A stretch of DNA of 64,000 bases from Jaapia argillacea MUCL 33604 (Eukaryota > Basidiomycota > Agaricomycetes > Jaapiales > Jaapiaceae), in contig KL197713.1 in the NCBI GenBank assembly GCA_000697665.1, forward strand, positions 1,804,181-1,868,180, read 5' to 3'. Numbering within the stretch: the first letter of the stretch is position 1; the number at the start of each line of letters is the position of its first letter. A program made the position numbers and the translations under genes. Below, one piece after another: positions 1 to 11,918 of the stretch. Below the pieces are notes generated by a model, which worked only from the letters and a program-made list of their open reading frames with translations, did no database searches and had not been told where the DNA came from.

Positions 1-153
1 TTGTCACTCTTCCGTCACAACCCGTCACTGGCGACCCCGCGACAGGAAACAGAAACATAACGCATAACGGACGCTTGTAACGGACGTTCGGAACATTGGG
101 AATACAGCACATAGAATTCATCGCAGGGATATCAATCAGGGCTTGCTATCGCC

Positions 154-1275
154 ATGGACCCAAATGGGCGGCATGACATGCATTCCGGCGCTGGTGGCAG
201 CAACGCGACCCCCTCGCGCAAACGACCACTCTCGAGGGAAAATGAGACCCCTAGCCAGCGACACAAGCGCGAGAAAGCGGCAGAGAGACAGCGGCGCAAG
301 CGAGAGCGGGATCGCTTGAATTCGCAGAATAATCTTCAAGGTGGTGGAGGGTCCGTGCACCCCATGGCGCAACAAGGCGTTAACGTGCAGGCAACGACCT
401 CCATTTCGGCGCCACCCGCCCCACAACCATCCCCGGCGGATTATCTACTGTCGCCAGAGGAGATTCAGAGACGGGATAGGGTCAGGGCTGCTGCGAGGGA
501 GAGGCAGAGAAAGCATCGCGCTTTGGTGAAGCAGAAAAAGATGAGGGAGTTGGGAATGGATATGGGGAATGAAGTTATGCCGGGCATGGAAGAAGTGCAG
601 TATAGGATGAACGCCGATGGAGCGTATCAGCAAGTGATGCCACACGAGATGCACCAGCCCCCGCCACCACCGCCTCACATGGGGCAGCACGAACCCCCTT
701 TCCCGCAGGGGCAACCTCTCGGAGGACAGACGTTCGCGTCAACGCTCCTCTTGTCCTTCTCATGTGCACCCCTGCTCAAGCAGCATCTTCTCCGGACCTT
801 ATCCATGACCAATGAAGAGTTGGCGTCACTCGAGCCTGTTATCGCGCATGCTTGGGACCAATGGGATCAACAAGTACGTGCTCCTCATCGACAACAATGG
901 TCTTGACTGGAGATTGATCGTGCGCCACGACTTCTTTAGCGTCGGATGCATTACGCCGAACAAGCTGCCAAAGCTGCTGGTGGCTCTGGTTACGATCATC
1001 CAGGTTACCCCAGCGACCCATCACAACCTCCGCCAACCGATTTTCGCGCCCGTTTTCACCGCCCACTTGTAGCCCCTTCTCCTTTCCAAGCACCTACTGT
1101 CGCTCCTTCAACTCCATCCTCCCACTCCGGATCTGGTCCACCTTCCGACCCAATCGATCCAAACCTGACTGGACAAGGCGAAGAGCAACCACGTCGAAGA
1201 GACAGTCTCGATCCCGAGCTTGGACAAGCTCGAGGTGAGGCACAAGGTGTCGCTGGAAAATTGGAGAGACCATAG
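154..1275 (+). CDS. Hypothetical protein with two basic regions
   Basis: Two exons, 154..873 and 940..1275, joined across a 66-nt phase-0 intron (GTACGT...TTTAG), give 351 residues. I do not recognise a named family. Two arginine/lysine-rich stretches stand out: residues 39-58 (REKAAERQRRKRERDRLNSQ) and about 106-132 (RRDRVRAAARERQRKHRALV and onward). They resemble the basic half of a bZIP domain, but no clear leucine zipper follows. The remainder is rich in Pro, Gln, Ser and Gly and is probably disordered; the C-terminal exon is Pro/Ser-rich. A nuclear or nucleic-acid-binding role is inferred from composition only. The start at 154 is the first ATG of the frame. The C-terminal limit could shift if the GTGAGG near 1234 is used as a donor. 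Confidence 0.6.
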
Positions 1276-1800
1276 TTGCTTGATTGGATGTTGCTTCATG
1301 ATGACTTTTTGTTAGGATTATTGATAGGTGCCGTCCGCTACTGTTACTTTCCTTGTCTCTATCCTTTTGTGTCTGTTGTCATTCTGATCTGGACCCTGTC
1401 TGATATGTAGTACTCTCCATTGTTGCGGTAATAGCGAAGATTTATTTTGATGGCACTCTATGTTGTTCGGATTTCGAAGTGCCTTCATCTGGTTCTCGTA
1501 CAAAGGCAGACGATCCATGTTTGGCCTCCTCGATGCCAACCTGCGTTAATCCGAGTCAGATGGCCAGATAGTACGTTCAAGGGAGGTTAGGAGCGCGATC
1601 TTGGTGGCTGATCATCCGCAGTCCGGGAATTGATGAGGAAATCCCCCCAGACTTTCTTCGTCGCTGCGCATCGTCCTCGTTGCCAATACTCTCCGCCGAG
1701 TGAACGCGTCGTCTGCTCGATCAGGAGGGAAATATGCTACAAATACGAAGATGACTTGAAGCTTGAAGTACAAACTCACCCCACTGACCGTTCAGAAACA
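1276..1800. other. Intergenic spacer
   Basis: No convincing open frame, RNA gene or repeat seen. It holds the 3' end of the upstream gene and the promoter and leader of the DJ-1/PfpI gene. The frame of the next gene is open upstream to 1630 but has no family similarity there. Confidence 0.5.
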
Positions 1801-2721
1801 ATGGCGACCCCTCAAGTCCTCTCAGTGGCAGTCTGCCTTTACAATGATGTTACCGTCTTAGACTACCAATAAGTTCCTCCCCACTTCTCACTACACATAT
1901 ACAAAACTTACCTTGTCGATACAGGTGCTCTTGACATCCTTGGTGGTGTAGGTTTCTGCTGCGAAAAGGGCTTCTTGCCTCGATCGCCGAAATTTGTGTA
2001 CGACTTCAAATACTTGGCCAAGTCACTCGAGCCTGTTCAGCCCATTGGATCAGCCCCGAAAGTTGTCCCGACCATGACTTACTCGGAAGCCCTTGATCCC
2101 GAGGCGAAGCAGTTTGATATCATCATCGTTCCTGCTGGTAAGTCTCTTCGCGTTCGAGCATTTATAGATCAAAACCTAAATCGGATTCCAACGTCGTTAT
2201 GTAGGAAGCATGTCAGGCGAAATCGAGCAGGAGGCTGTCATGTTTTTGGCCAAACAAAGTCCCGGAGCGAAGTATGTTTTGACCGTTTGCGGAGGTAGCG
2301 CTATCCTTGCCGCCACTGGTTTCCTCAACGGGAAGAGGGCGACCACGAACAAGGCTGGCTTCAAAATGATTGTGCGTTTTATATTCATCGACGGAGAAGG
2401 GAATGGGTTTGCTTACTTTTACCAAAGCAAGCTGCGTTTGACAAGGTCAATTGGGTACCTAAAGCTCGATGGGTCGTTGACGGCAACATCTGGACTGCCT
2501 CTGGCATCACCGCTGGTATGCAGGGGTTTCTTATTCAACGCAAGGAGGGATTGATCGCTGATATATTGTCAGGATTCGATATGGCCCATGCCTTCCTCAG
2601 TACAATTGAAGGGCAGGACATCGCTACCTCGATTGTCAACGTATTGGAGTATCGTCCACGTCTGGACCCGGAGGATGATGAGTTTGCGATTATCCATGGG
2701 TTGGTGCCGCTTGAATCGTAG
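1801..2721 (+). CDS. DJ-1/PfpI (class I glutamine amidotransferase-like) family protein
   Basis: Exons 1801..1868, 1923..2137, 2205..2371 and 2428..2721 give 247 residues, the usual size for fungal DJ-1/PfpI or isonitrile-hydratase-like proteins. Family features: an N-terminal strand ending in LDYQGALDILGG, a central FDIIIVPAG, the nucleophile elbow VLTVCGGSA with Cys123 as the likely catalytic cysteine, then ATTNKA and DGNIWTASGITAGMQG, the usual segment after the elbow. The substrate cannot be read from sequence; relatives include deglycases, isonitrile hydratases and stress proteins. Introns 2 and 3 are ordinary GT-AG. Intron 1 (1869..1922) has no usable GT donor: the family sequence is preserved only if it runs ATAAGT...GATAC, an AT-AC pair. 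If that intron is not spliced, translation stops after DYQ. Confidence 0.85.
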
Positions 2722-2953
2722 GCGTATTACACCAGCCTGTCAAATCACACTCAGGGTCAGGAGTTGTTACTCAATTGTAGCATATGGTGATCAAATGACG
2801 TGGGTGCACTCGTTTGCGATCCCCTCAGTCCCTCTGCTGAGCTCGTTGTAAGCGTTCGGCTGATCAAGGCTCCAAGCAGCACAAGATTGGTCTCATAGGC
2901 AGTACGTTTAATCACTTTAATCACCTGGATATTGACCGACAACGTTTGAGCAA

Positions 2954-3122
2954 TTGACCTCGCTTCCAACATCGGCTTAAGGACACCGGCAATACGATAA
3001 GATTGAAGGAGAATTTGATAGTCCCCGATGGCGGTTGAACTCACTTCCAACAGCGGCTTAATGGATACGCTTGGGCAATAAAGTAAGATTGAAAGAGAAT
3101 CTGATATAGTCTCCGATGTGAG
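2954..3122. repeat. Imperfect tandem duplication of about 85 bp, two copies
   Basis: Copy 1 is 2954..3034 and copy 2 is 3035..3122. They share TTCCAACA(T/G)CGGCTTAA, AAGATTGAA and GAGAAT(T/C)TGATA and differ by scattered substitutions and small indels. Confidence 0.75.
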
Positions 3123-3899
3123 TTGACGTTGATAGACGTTGATGTGTTAAGTGTCCTCGTGTGAGCGTAAGTGGGCCTCCGATTGGGTTCTTTGGTATCG
3201 TCCTTGAGCAAATTGGATCCTCTTGCTAGGTTACTCGGGAACTTCTGCTCTGGAACTGGGTGCCAGCCGTGAATTTCGTCTGCTTCGTTCTTTATTGTTG
3301 GAAATTGCATGTGAGTCCCCAGCTCCGCGTTCTTGTGCACGAAGCAAAGATGGTATCTCAACATGGAGATCTCCTTCGCTCGCTCTTGGTCGCGTACATC
3401 TTTCAATCATATTGAATATGATGGAAAAAGAAGGATTGAGACCCACTCACTCTCCCGAACAGTCTATTTCCGTCTAGCCTAGAAACCCGCTGAGATCTGC
3501 TGGGTGCCATCTACTCAAGGTGGTGACGATCTAAAAGTGCGCAGCAATTCGCTCCGAATCGCCTGCGACTATCGTATTCGCTAGCTCTGCTCTGACGATG
3601 TCCGAAAACATCCGTTCAGGGTAGGGATCACACGTTTGGAAGCCAGTGACGGTGGGGTGGGCATGGTTGGCACGGACACTGGCAACGGCGACTAATATGC
3701 CTACCCCCTTACCGACGCTCCCCACGACGGCACCCTCCGGTCAATACACTTAAGGGGTCGTAGGGCCTGTGTTTTTGTGAGATCATCAATGGAGTCCCGT
3801 CTCTCCCCTTTCGTAACCAGAATCCCGAATATCGTGGTGTGCGTGATAATCCAGGAGGGTTACATAGAAGAGGTGTGGATCCAACTGATTGGCTTTTTG

Positions 3900-3962
3900 A
3901 CTACTTATCCCGCGCACTACTTATCCCGCGCACTACTTATCCCGCGCACTACTTATCCCGCG
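3900..3962. repeat. 16-bp tandem repeat, about four units
   Basis: Unit ACTACTTATCCCGCGC is repeated without visible change at 3900, 3916 and 3932; the fourth unit at 3948 is one base short. A minisatellite in non-coding DNA. Confidence 0.95.
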
Positions 3963-4445
3963 GCCACAATAAATTATGCCCACGTATTTTGATACGATAT
4001 TCACTTCGTATTCGCACAGACGGCAGCGCTTTACGGAACGAATAACTGGTCGCAACCCTAACCACTCCTCTCGATCGTGGGAGTTGCGGGCGCCGACCAA
4101 GGTACCACAAACAGACCTTCGCGGTAGAATTCTGCGTTTCAAGGAAGACAGGCAACGAGAGTCAGCGGTTTGGTGGGCCTGGGGAAGAGTCGAGCTTTAA
4201 TAATAATTCTGGCGGGATATATACGTAGAATGAAGCACTATAAACGGTACCGTAAAAGTAAGTAGTTGAGGCTACTAATAAAGTATCTAAGGGCATGGAA
4301 TTTGGTGACTGAAGAATTCGAAAAGAGAAGCGATCGTACGGTACTGAATCCGAGATGGTGACTGTGACTAGGGTAGCCGTAAGCTCTAAAGGGGGCTCGT
4401 CGGATTAACAATATTACTTGACCATGAGAGAGTGGCGTAGAATGT

Positions 4446-5624
4446 CTAGGCTCGACGGGGAAGAAGAGTGACGATTTTCGAAGACTTCACTTTCCTGCCC
4501 TCCTGAAGGAAATACCTCTGAGACTCGAAGCTCCAATATAAACTCCCAATGATCCAGTTCTCAAGTCCGTCAACGTACGTTGCTACCGCCTCGTCAATCT
4601 CGGGTGTCCAGGACGGTAGAAGAGTCCGATTCTCGTGGAAGCGGTCGATCGACTGTTTGGTCATTCCTCCCACAAAGTCCACAGCTTCTTGCAGGGTACA
4701 CCCTTTATCCCTCATAACGACGACGAGCATATTATGGGTATCCCCACGAGATTGCTCAACATTGTAAGAGAAGATGTCCTGGATATGGGAAAAAGAATCC
4801 CTGTGTGAGGGGACGAAAAGGTGATGATGGGGAAGATAGACTTACGTTAGACCACGTCACAAGGTCGTTGGCCGCGTCGTCTAGATTCTGGACGATGGGG
4901 TGGTTCATCACGTCAAGAGGGATATCGAGCCGATAGGAACAAGATGTGAGGGCGAAGCAAGGCCTACACGCGCTGGTATCTCGTCGAAGTGCAATGTAAG
5001 ATTCGAGATCGGGTATGACGCCACTCGCTCGGTCGTGTGCTTGACGGTAAACACTTTTGAGGTAATCATCGAATACTTGTGCGTAGTAACGCTGAGCATT
5101 TTCTGGGGCTCCAGCATTCACGGATAGTCGGACCCAATACCTGCGATGATCGGCTCGTCAGAAACAATGTGCCACGGAAGCTTTCCACTTTACAAAATGA
5201 AAGAAGGGGGGAAGGCTTACTCGGTCGTTAATTTGCAAGCTTTTTTGGATGCTTTCGCAGAGGACGGCTGGTGGACGGCTCCGACGATCTCCTCATGAAC
5301 AGACTGGCCGTTCTCGGACAAGCCGTCTGTCATATCGTCCAAGTGGAACAGATAACACATGAAGTCGCTCGCCAGCCTCAGACCGGTATAGTCACAGCTG
5401 GGATAACACATGGCGGCGAGTAGACCGCCTTTCGATCCCCGAAGGTGACGGAGTTTTGACCCGCCAATGTTCGCGTTGTCGACGATCCAGCGCTCGGAGT
5501 CGGCAGCGGCGCGTTTGTAGTGGCGGTTGACTTTGACTTTCATCCCGCTGTAGGAGATGAAGTCGGGGATACGAAATTTGAGGGGTAAAGAGGGGGACTC
5601 GGAAGGACTGGTGGGGACTGGCAT
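4446..5624 (-). CDS. Sesquiterpene synthase (class I terpene cyclase)
   Basis: Minus-strand exons 5624..5221, 5140..4846 and 4778..4446 give 343 residues, the normal length of basidiomycete sesquiterpene synthases. Metal-binding motifs are intact: aspartate-rich DDMTD at residues 96-100 and the NSE/DTE motif NDIFSYNVE at 233-241, split by intron 2. QSRGDTHN just after the NSE motif and the late WSFESQRYF segment are also usual in the fungal family. The family ionises and cyclises farnesyl diphosphate using Mg2+ in the cytosol. The motif context recalls the protoilludene-type clade, but the product cannot be predicted. Both introns are GT-AG and keep frame. No P450 or other tailoring gene is adjacent, so the locus looks like a lone synthase. 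Confidence 0.94.
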
Positions 5625-6530
5625 GGTTGGAGAGGGGTTGAGGGGGCGACGAATGTGGGTGACGGTGAATTGTGGAGGGCAGGGTGCGCCATTTTATGGG
5701 ACCTCAGGGAATTGACCCTAGATCCATATCGTCAAGGAGGTCGGGGATAGCCTGAATACGGGGATAGTCTAGAAAGCGGAGTGAGATACCGTCCCGTAGA
5801 TCAACTCCCCAACATCGCGTTTCATCCCACGGAATGCAATAAATTCAATGAGGATATTGTTGGAGCGAACTACGAGGGTTCGCGTAGGACTTACGACAAC
5901 GGCTTTCTTGTTCTCAAGGAACTTTGGATATGAGCGGAGCCGCCGCTGTGAGAGCGAAGCTACAAATACGGCATAGAAAGGCTTTTAGGGCAATAGATTC
6001 AGCGGAGAGGTGGGTCAGACATCGCAGAACGAGTCAAACAATTCAGCAACTTCGATAGAAGGTGACGTCCAGACTGGTCTAGGAATTCTTGTAACTATGG
6101 GTTTCCTGGAGAATGAACGTATGGCACGGAGGCAAGTTTTGAACAAACTTACAGCGTACCCCGGAGGTGAGGGACATCTGAATCAGGCTATGGGAAGCAG
6201 CTGAACTGCCGGCGAGAGTGTCACCCTTGGGAATCCAGGGAAGCCTGAGAAGACGATTTCGTTTGTTTCGAAGAAAATAGTTGATCGTCAATTTCACCTG
6301 ATAATTGAACAGTAGATGTAATTCCAGAAGTCTGTCTTGCCTCAATGTATAGTCGGCAGTCAAGTAGTGGGACCGAGCTGTGGGTTCGGTGGAAGCGGAC
6401 GACTCGGGAATTATATGTATAGTCTACGGTGGACCGTCTCCGAAGGACCGTGGACCATAGACTATGTCAGACCTGCACGCGCCCAACCTCCAAGTTTCCT
6501 CCATTTGTCTTTTGTTTGTAGTTTCTAACC
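5625..6530. other. Divergent intergenic region with a short imperfect hairpin
   Basis: Upstream region shared by the terpene synthase (minus) and SCD6 (plus). At about 6418-6467 ATAGTCTA and TAGACTAT form inverted ends around repeated GGACCGT words, so the stretch can fold into an imperfect hairpin. No gene was supported. Confidence 0.5.
5691..5700 (-). promoter_or_regulatory. Possible TATA-like element of the terpene synthase
   Basis: On the minus strand the sequence reads CCATAAAAT about 65-75 bp upstream of the start codon. This is position and composition only. Confidence 0.3.
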
Positions 6531-7956
6531 ATGGCTCTCAGCTTCATCGGGTCAGCAAAACCTCTGTCTGCAATCCTACATTCCATATTGACTGCCGCAC
6601 AGAAAGCCTATATCCCTCATCTCCCATTCTGATGTTCGATACCGAGGTATCCTAGCAGGTATTGACCCTGCTGCCTCTACTATCCAGCTTTCAAATGGTG
6701 AGTCTTGTACTATATTACCGGGCGTATGACTGATGTTCAGCGCTAATGTGCAGTGTTTTCGATGGGAACGGAGTCGCGAAGGTGAGTTTTGGTGGTTGTT
6801 GGACTCCGTTTATGATGATATATTTCGGATGTAAAACGAGCTTCGGCTCAACCGTCCGAGAGCGCTCAAACCCATGTGGATGTTTCCGTTGCCTTCCTTC
6901 TGACCTGCTTCTCGACCTACCTCTCTATCCCCTACCATCTAACTTTTACGCTGACGACACGTCATGCATATAGGCCTCCAAACGAGTACATCCCACCAGT
7001 CCAAGAACCCTATCAATACATCATATTTCGAGCCTCCGAGGTGAAAGATCTTGCTGTTGATGAACCAATGCAACAGCGGAGAAATGTTCATGACGACCCC
7101 GCAGTGCTCGGTGTACGTTTACGTACCATTCTCCCCCGCCTGACACGAGACTGACATTACAATCCAAATCAAGGCGTCGGCAGGTCCCCCTGGTCCACCT
7201 CCCGCAATACAACCAGGATACCCTCCAGTACCTGCTGTCGCTCCTCAATACGCAACTATAGCAGGCGGAGTTCCACCTCACCCCCAAGTCCAACAAGTAG
7301 CTCCGAAACCACCTCCACAACAAGCTCCCGTTCCCCAGCCGGCTCCTGCGCAACAACAACAGCAGCAGCAACAACAACAAAGAGGTGGAGGTTCCGCGCA
7401 AACTGCACTCGATTCCGTGGAACGCGCGATCGGTGACTTGCGTGGCGGAAGGCGAGGTGGAGGTGCCGGACGAGGTGGAGGTCGTGATATCAAAGCTGGT
7501 GATTTACGAGTGCCAACTACAGATTTCGATTTCGAGAGTTCGAACAAGAGGTTTGACAAGAAAGCTGCCACGCCAAAGTCTCCCGCTATCGAAAGTGGAC
7601 CCGCTACTCCGAATGGCAACGGAGAAAGTGACGAAGCAGGGAAGGAAGTGGCAGAAGCAAAGGAAGATGATTCCGCTTATAACCCTACCAAGTCATTCTT
7701 TGATTCGTTGTCATCTTCTGCGTCGGAACGTGCCCGCGGAGGAGGAGGAAGGGGCAATGGACGAAGAGGTGGAGGTGGCATTGGAAGGAGCAGGAGGGAG
7801 GAGGAGAGGGAGAGAAACGTTGCTACTTTCGGTGAACCTGGAGGTGTGGGATTGATGGGTCCTGGTGCTTATGTTGGAGGATGGGGAGGATATGGACGAC
7901 GAGGAACTGGCAGAGGACGAAGGGGCGCTCCTATGGTTGGCGGTGGCCGTCAGTGA
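6531..7956 (+). CDS. SCD6: Scd6/Lsm14 (RAP55) family mRNP protein
   Basis: Exons 6531..6550, 6603..6697, 6754..6781, 6974..7112 and 7174..7956 give 354 residues. An N-terminal Lsm14-type Sm-like domain (about 1-85; MALSFIGKPISLISHSDVRY onward, with RYRGILAGID and PPNEYIPPVQEPYQYI) is followed by a Pro/Gln-rich linker with a poly-Gln run near 153-163, an RGG-type stretch near 184, a DFDF box (about 209-220), an FFD box (YNPTKSFFDSL, about 263), a TFG box (about 310) and a C-terminal RGG tail. That domain order defines the family, which works in P-bodies as a translation repressor and decapping activator binding eIF4G and the Dcp2/Edc3/Dhh1 machinery (family knowledge). The first coding exon is 20 nt; intron 3 (192 nt) is long for this locus. 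Confidence 0.96.
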
Positions 7957-8133
7957 TGATTGAATTGTTGCGGTTGCGGTTGTAGTATTTATGCTTTTTG
8001 TTCTGTCGACGAGGTGCTTCCCCCGCTAATGAGATACTCTTGTCGCAATCGCCATGACTGAGATTATGCAAAGACAATGTATATCTCATCGGGTGGGCTC
8101 CTCCGGTCCAGAGATGGGGTAAAAAGGTAACGA

Positions 8134-11100
8134 CTACACAACAACGCCATCATCTACAGGTTTGGCCAGGTTCAAAACCCCTCGACCAAATGCACTCGCG
8201 ACAGCAACAAATCCGTTGTCCTTCACCTCCGACAAGAAAACGTCATGTTGATCCGCCAGGCGCTCATTGGTCCTGCGAATTTCACGGATGACACCATGCG
8301 CACGAGCACAATTGGGGCACTCAGTTTCTTGCTCGTGTAGACATCTGTGAAGTGGGTTAGGACGATAAGCGTCGACCCATGTGGCAAGCTGGAGATGGGG
8401 ATACGCGCCTTTGGTGATAGCTGTGATTACACATGAAGTGAACGCTTGGAAGGTCCAGCTGCCCTCCACACGAAGAGCAACGAGTGACGTGGAATACACG
8501 AGGATGTTCCGGATCTGATAGCTCCTCAACTTGCTTGAGCTTCGTTTTGGTTTCCAGGCGATACGAATTGGTCAATTGTTGGTCCTAGAGGGGTGATGTA
8601 TTAGCATACGACGAGTGTCATTTCCATTCTGACAATAGCTTACTGTGGAAATCTCGTCCCTGGCTTCCTTAATCCTCGTCGTCAACCATTGTTTCACCAG
8701 CCCAACACTTGCCACCCCGTTCCTGCTCAAAACCTGAATGACTCCCAAGGGCGGCATGATCTTCTCCCTGTCAATATGCTCCAGCACCTTCGAGATATCG
8801 TCGGTATGCTTTGACAATAGCGCCGGAGTAGAAGTCAGGAACCGTAGCACAAGAGGGTACAATTGGGGGTTCTCGGGCCCATATTGTTCGAGCTGTCGAA
8901 CGACCTGATGAGAGGCGTCTGGAGAATTGCCTTCCTTGTCTTTGTCCATCCAGAATCGAAGCACGTCTTCGTACATCCCCATCTTCTCCCAGAGCATTAC
9001 GAGACCAGGAGTGTAACCTCTCGAAGAGCACAAGATCAAGGCATGTGTGGGGTCGTATGGTAAATCTTTGCTTTGTAGAAGCTGCAAAGCCTTCCCGCGC
9101 ATGGCATCCACCTTCGAGCTATCTGGCGATTCGCCAGTCGGGAGGGAAAGGTACAACTCCAAAAGAGTATTCCACACCGCAATTTGGTCCCTCTTCTCAG
9201 CTTGCTCATCTAACTGAGCATCAGGTTCAGATACAGGGCTAGCGGGAGATTTGGAAGACTCGACACTCTGCCCCCAGCGCTTCAATGCGACAGTTTCCAA
9301 GAACGTTACGAAGTAGTCCAAATGGTCGACGAAATGCGCAAAGTATATTCGGGGAGATGGCCTCTTGACGGGTATTGGGCGTGATTTGACAGGAGGGGTA
9401 GGTGGACAGGGCGTTTCTTCTCTTGGATCGTCGAAAATAGACTCTTGACGACGAGGCGACGGACCTGCCTTTTGTGGCGCAGGTTCTACGAGTGCGCCTG
9501 AGATGACATCCGGTGGAGGAGGGGCAGGAGCTGCTGGTGCTCGGTTTAAAGCCAGGTATGCAAGGTAGCCAGGGCCGGCACTTGGCTGACGAGTGGGTCG
9601 AGGTGGTGTTTCGTCCATCTCCAGAGAGCCAGTGCTGGTACAAATATCGATGAGGAGTTGAGTGGTCTCAACTGGCAGACTTTCCAACATCGCCCGACCA
9701 TATCTCGCAAGGTTACTCTCCGCCTGTAGGAGGATACCCTAGTTAGCGGAACCTCCATGATCGGGGAGGAGGACGGGAACGTACCGCCTCAGCTCCCAGT
9801 CTTCTCAAATACATCAACGCATCCTTATAATTCTCCGCATCCTCAATCTGGATCCTCAAATAATCCTCGTGTCTTTCATACTTCTTCGCCAAATAACTTG
9901 CATGTTCAAAGTATCCTGCTTGTCTGCAAACCCGGATGGCGGTGTCCAAGTCGAAAGGGAGTTCAGTATGCCTGCGGGCATCAGAGCGCTTGGACTCGGT
10001 CTTGATGAAGGTATCGAGACGAGAGACGTCTTTGAGTTTGGTGTAGGTGTTTAGGAGGAGGGTTGTGTGGTCGGAGTTGGCTAAGCCTAGCGAGTGGAGT
10101 TCTTGGAGGTACGTGACGAGGTTATGGATACGCTGAGCGTCCAGGAACTAAAGATTACCGAGGACAGACATGAACACAATAACACAGGAAACGTTGTGAT
10201 GAAACGAACCTTCCGAATGACATAACTCGGCTGTAGATTCCCTATAGTCTGAACAAACTGCTGCATAGCTCCATCGTAATCTCCTTTCGAGTATAGATGG
10301 TCACCATATTGCCGATGGATATCCGCCACGCTGGATTCGTCCAACCTCTGCGTCTTCGCAAGGTTCAACGCCATAAGATACAGCGATTTCCGATAAAGCA
10401 TGTCCAACTTCGCAGATGTAGGTTTCTCCTGTAAACACGACAGCTACAAACAAAAAGATCAGATAGAACGTCTCAGGGTTCATTCCTGACTACGATCCTC
10501 ACCTGTCCGTCATTCGACAAGATATAAATCTGACCCCATTGTGACATGACTTCCCTAACACCCTCCGTGAACGTCCCAGAATACCCAACCAACTTGTTCT
10601 CCAGGTCGAATACAGTGACCTTTGTGATATCCGAAGCTGAACCAGTGTTGGCGCTCCTGGCTACAAAGTTCCTTACAGTCGCCGATGCTGCAGAAGCAGA
10701 AGGTATGAATGGCGGCGAGACGATCACGAGGTAGTTGAGGTGCGTGTGCACAGAAGATTTATGGCCTGGCAAAGGCTATCAGTGTGACGCGTCAGGCCAA
10801 ATAGGTTGATGGACAGTACCTTCGTAGGCGTAACACGTCCCTCTTCCTTCCGTCCTACAAACATAAATCGCTTCATCCCTAGCAATAACCATATCCCTCT
10901 TCCTCCAATCCATACTCGCACACCCAAGCCCACATCCAATCTCATCAACCACAGTCGGTGTCCCCCCACTGCCCTTCCCCGTAGCCTGATATGACAACAC
11001 CTTATTGGTAGTCACTATGAACAGATACAAAAAGGAACTAGCGTCCTTTTCTTTGTTGGGGTTGGGGTTGGATGGGTCGTCTGAAGGTGAAGGTTCTTTG

Positions 11101-11918
11101 AAACCTAGACCGGTTATAGGTTCGGGTGGTGATGATTCGTGGATGAGACGGGATTTAGGGAGGCCGTTTAGGGCCGTTGAACCGGAGAAGAGGGATTGGT
11201 CAAGATGGCGGTATAGGAGGACTGTTCCGTCTCCTAGGCCAATAGCCAGATGGGAAAGAGATGCGGAAAGCGCGATGGTTGAGACCTGGGGAGAGTTAGT
11301 CGATGGAAAGGAGAATGAAGTGTGGGTACGTACGGGATGTGGACGGTTTCCGTATTGCACTTTGACTGAACGCATCAGGTTTGGAGAACCGGTCTTCTTG
11401 TCGATCTTCCCCAAATCCCAGATCTTGAGGAGCGGATGTCTGATGTTATCCTCTTCCTGTGCACAATAATTAGCTGTCTTGCTGTGGAACTCAAATACGG
11501 AGGGCTCACCCCAAGGGTAACAAGTATGTTCCTCCTCTCAGCCATATGCGTGACGCGTCCTCCAATATGGGCTATCCAGCCAGTCACCGCTTCAAAATCC
11601 TTGTTCAAGATGTGTACGCTGCCATGAATATCAGCGACCAGAAGGCCTGACGAAGATGATGCGACGGTAGATATCTCAGGTGCACTCTGCAGACGAGGGT
11701 GAGTGTGAGATGGTCCACGTCTAGGAAGGGTAACGCGTACCTTGAAGATTTCTGGGGAACTAGCCAGGTCATGAACGTCCTTTACAGGTACCACGTCGAA
11801 GAAGGGGAACTGTCGCCACTGGCTGAAAACATTCAGTCCTCTGAGCCAGGGATGTATGAGGGGGAAGTCAACTCACAGCTGGGGCTGCCGCTGCCGTCGC
11901 TGATGCTTGCGCTGCCAT
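8134..11918 (-). CDS. VPS11: Vps11/Pep5, HOPS and CORVET core subunit
   Basis: Eleven exons on the minus strand: 11918..11877, 11818..11741, 11686..11510, 11456..11334, 11285..10820, 10765..10503, 10443..10210, 10147..9785, 9723..8644, 8584..8409, 8344..8134; 1070 residues in one frame. The N-terminal WRQFPFFD start, beta-propeller-like half, central clathrin-type helical repeats (FLDAQRIHNLVTYL, YGDHLYSKGDYDGAMQQF, AGYFEHASYLAKKY) and C-terminal RING finger (CSSCGGQLDLP...CNHSYHQRC...CPNC) match Vps11, which tethers endosomes and vacuoles and supports assembly of both complexes (family knowledge). The start was set by GCT|GTGAGT joined to CCAG|TGG, the only pair found that keeps the conserved N-terminus in frame. 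Intron 10 fits only as a GC-AG intron inside the RING codons. Confidence 0.95.

Larger units (their letters stand above)
2722..4445. other. Repeat-bearing intergenic spacer
   Basis: 1.7 kb between the 3' ends of the DJ-1/PfpI gene and the convergent terpene synthase. Open frames are short, overlap on both strands and match no family known to me. Two tandem repeats lie here and are listed separately. Confidence 0.5.

Noticed and set aside
4546-5127. Plus-strand frames over the terpene synthase
   Set aside because: They mirror the minus-strand exons that carry the DDxxD and NSE motifs and have no family match.
7021-7619. Minus-strand frames rich in Leu, Cys and Arg over SCD6
   Set aside because: They are the reverse of the CAG/CAA-coded poly-Gln and RGG regions.
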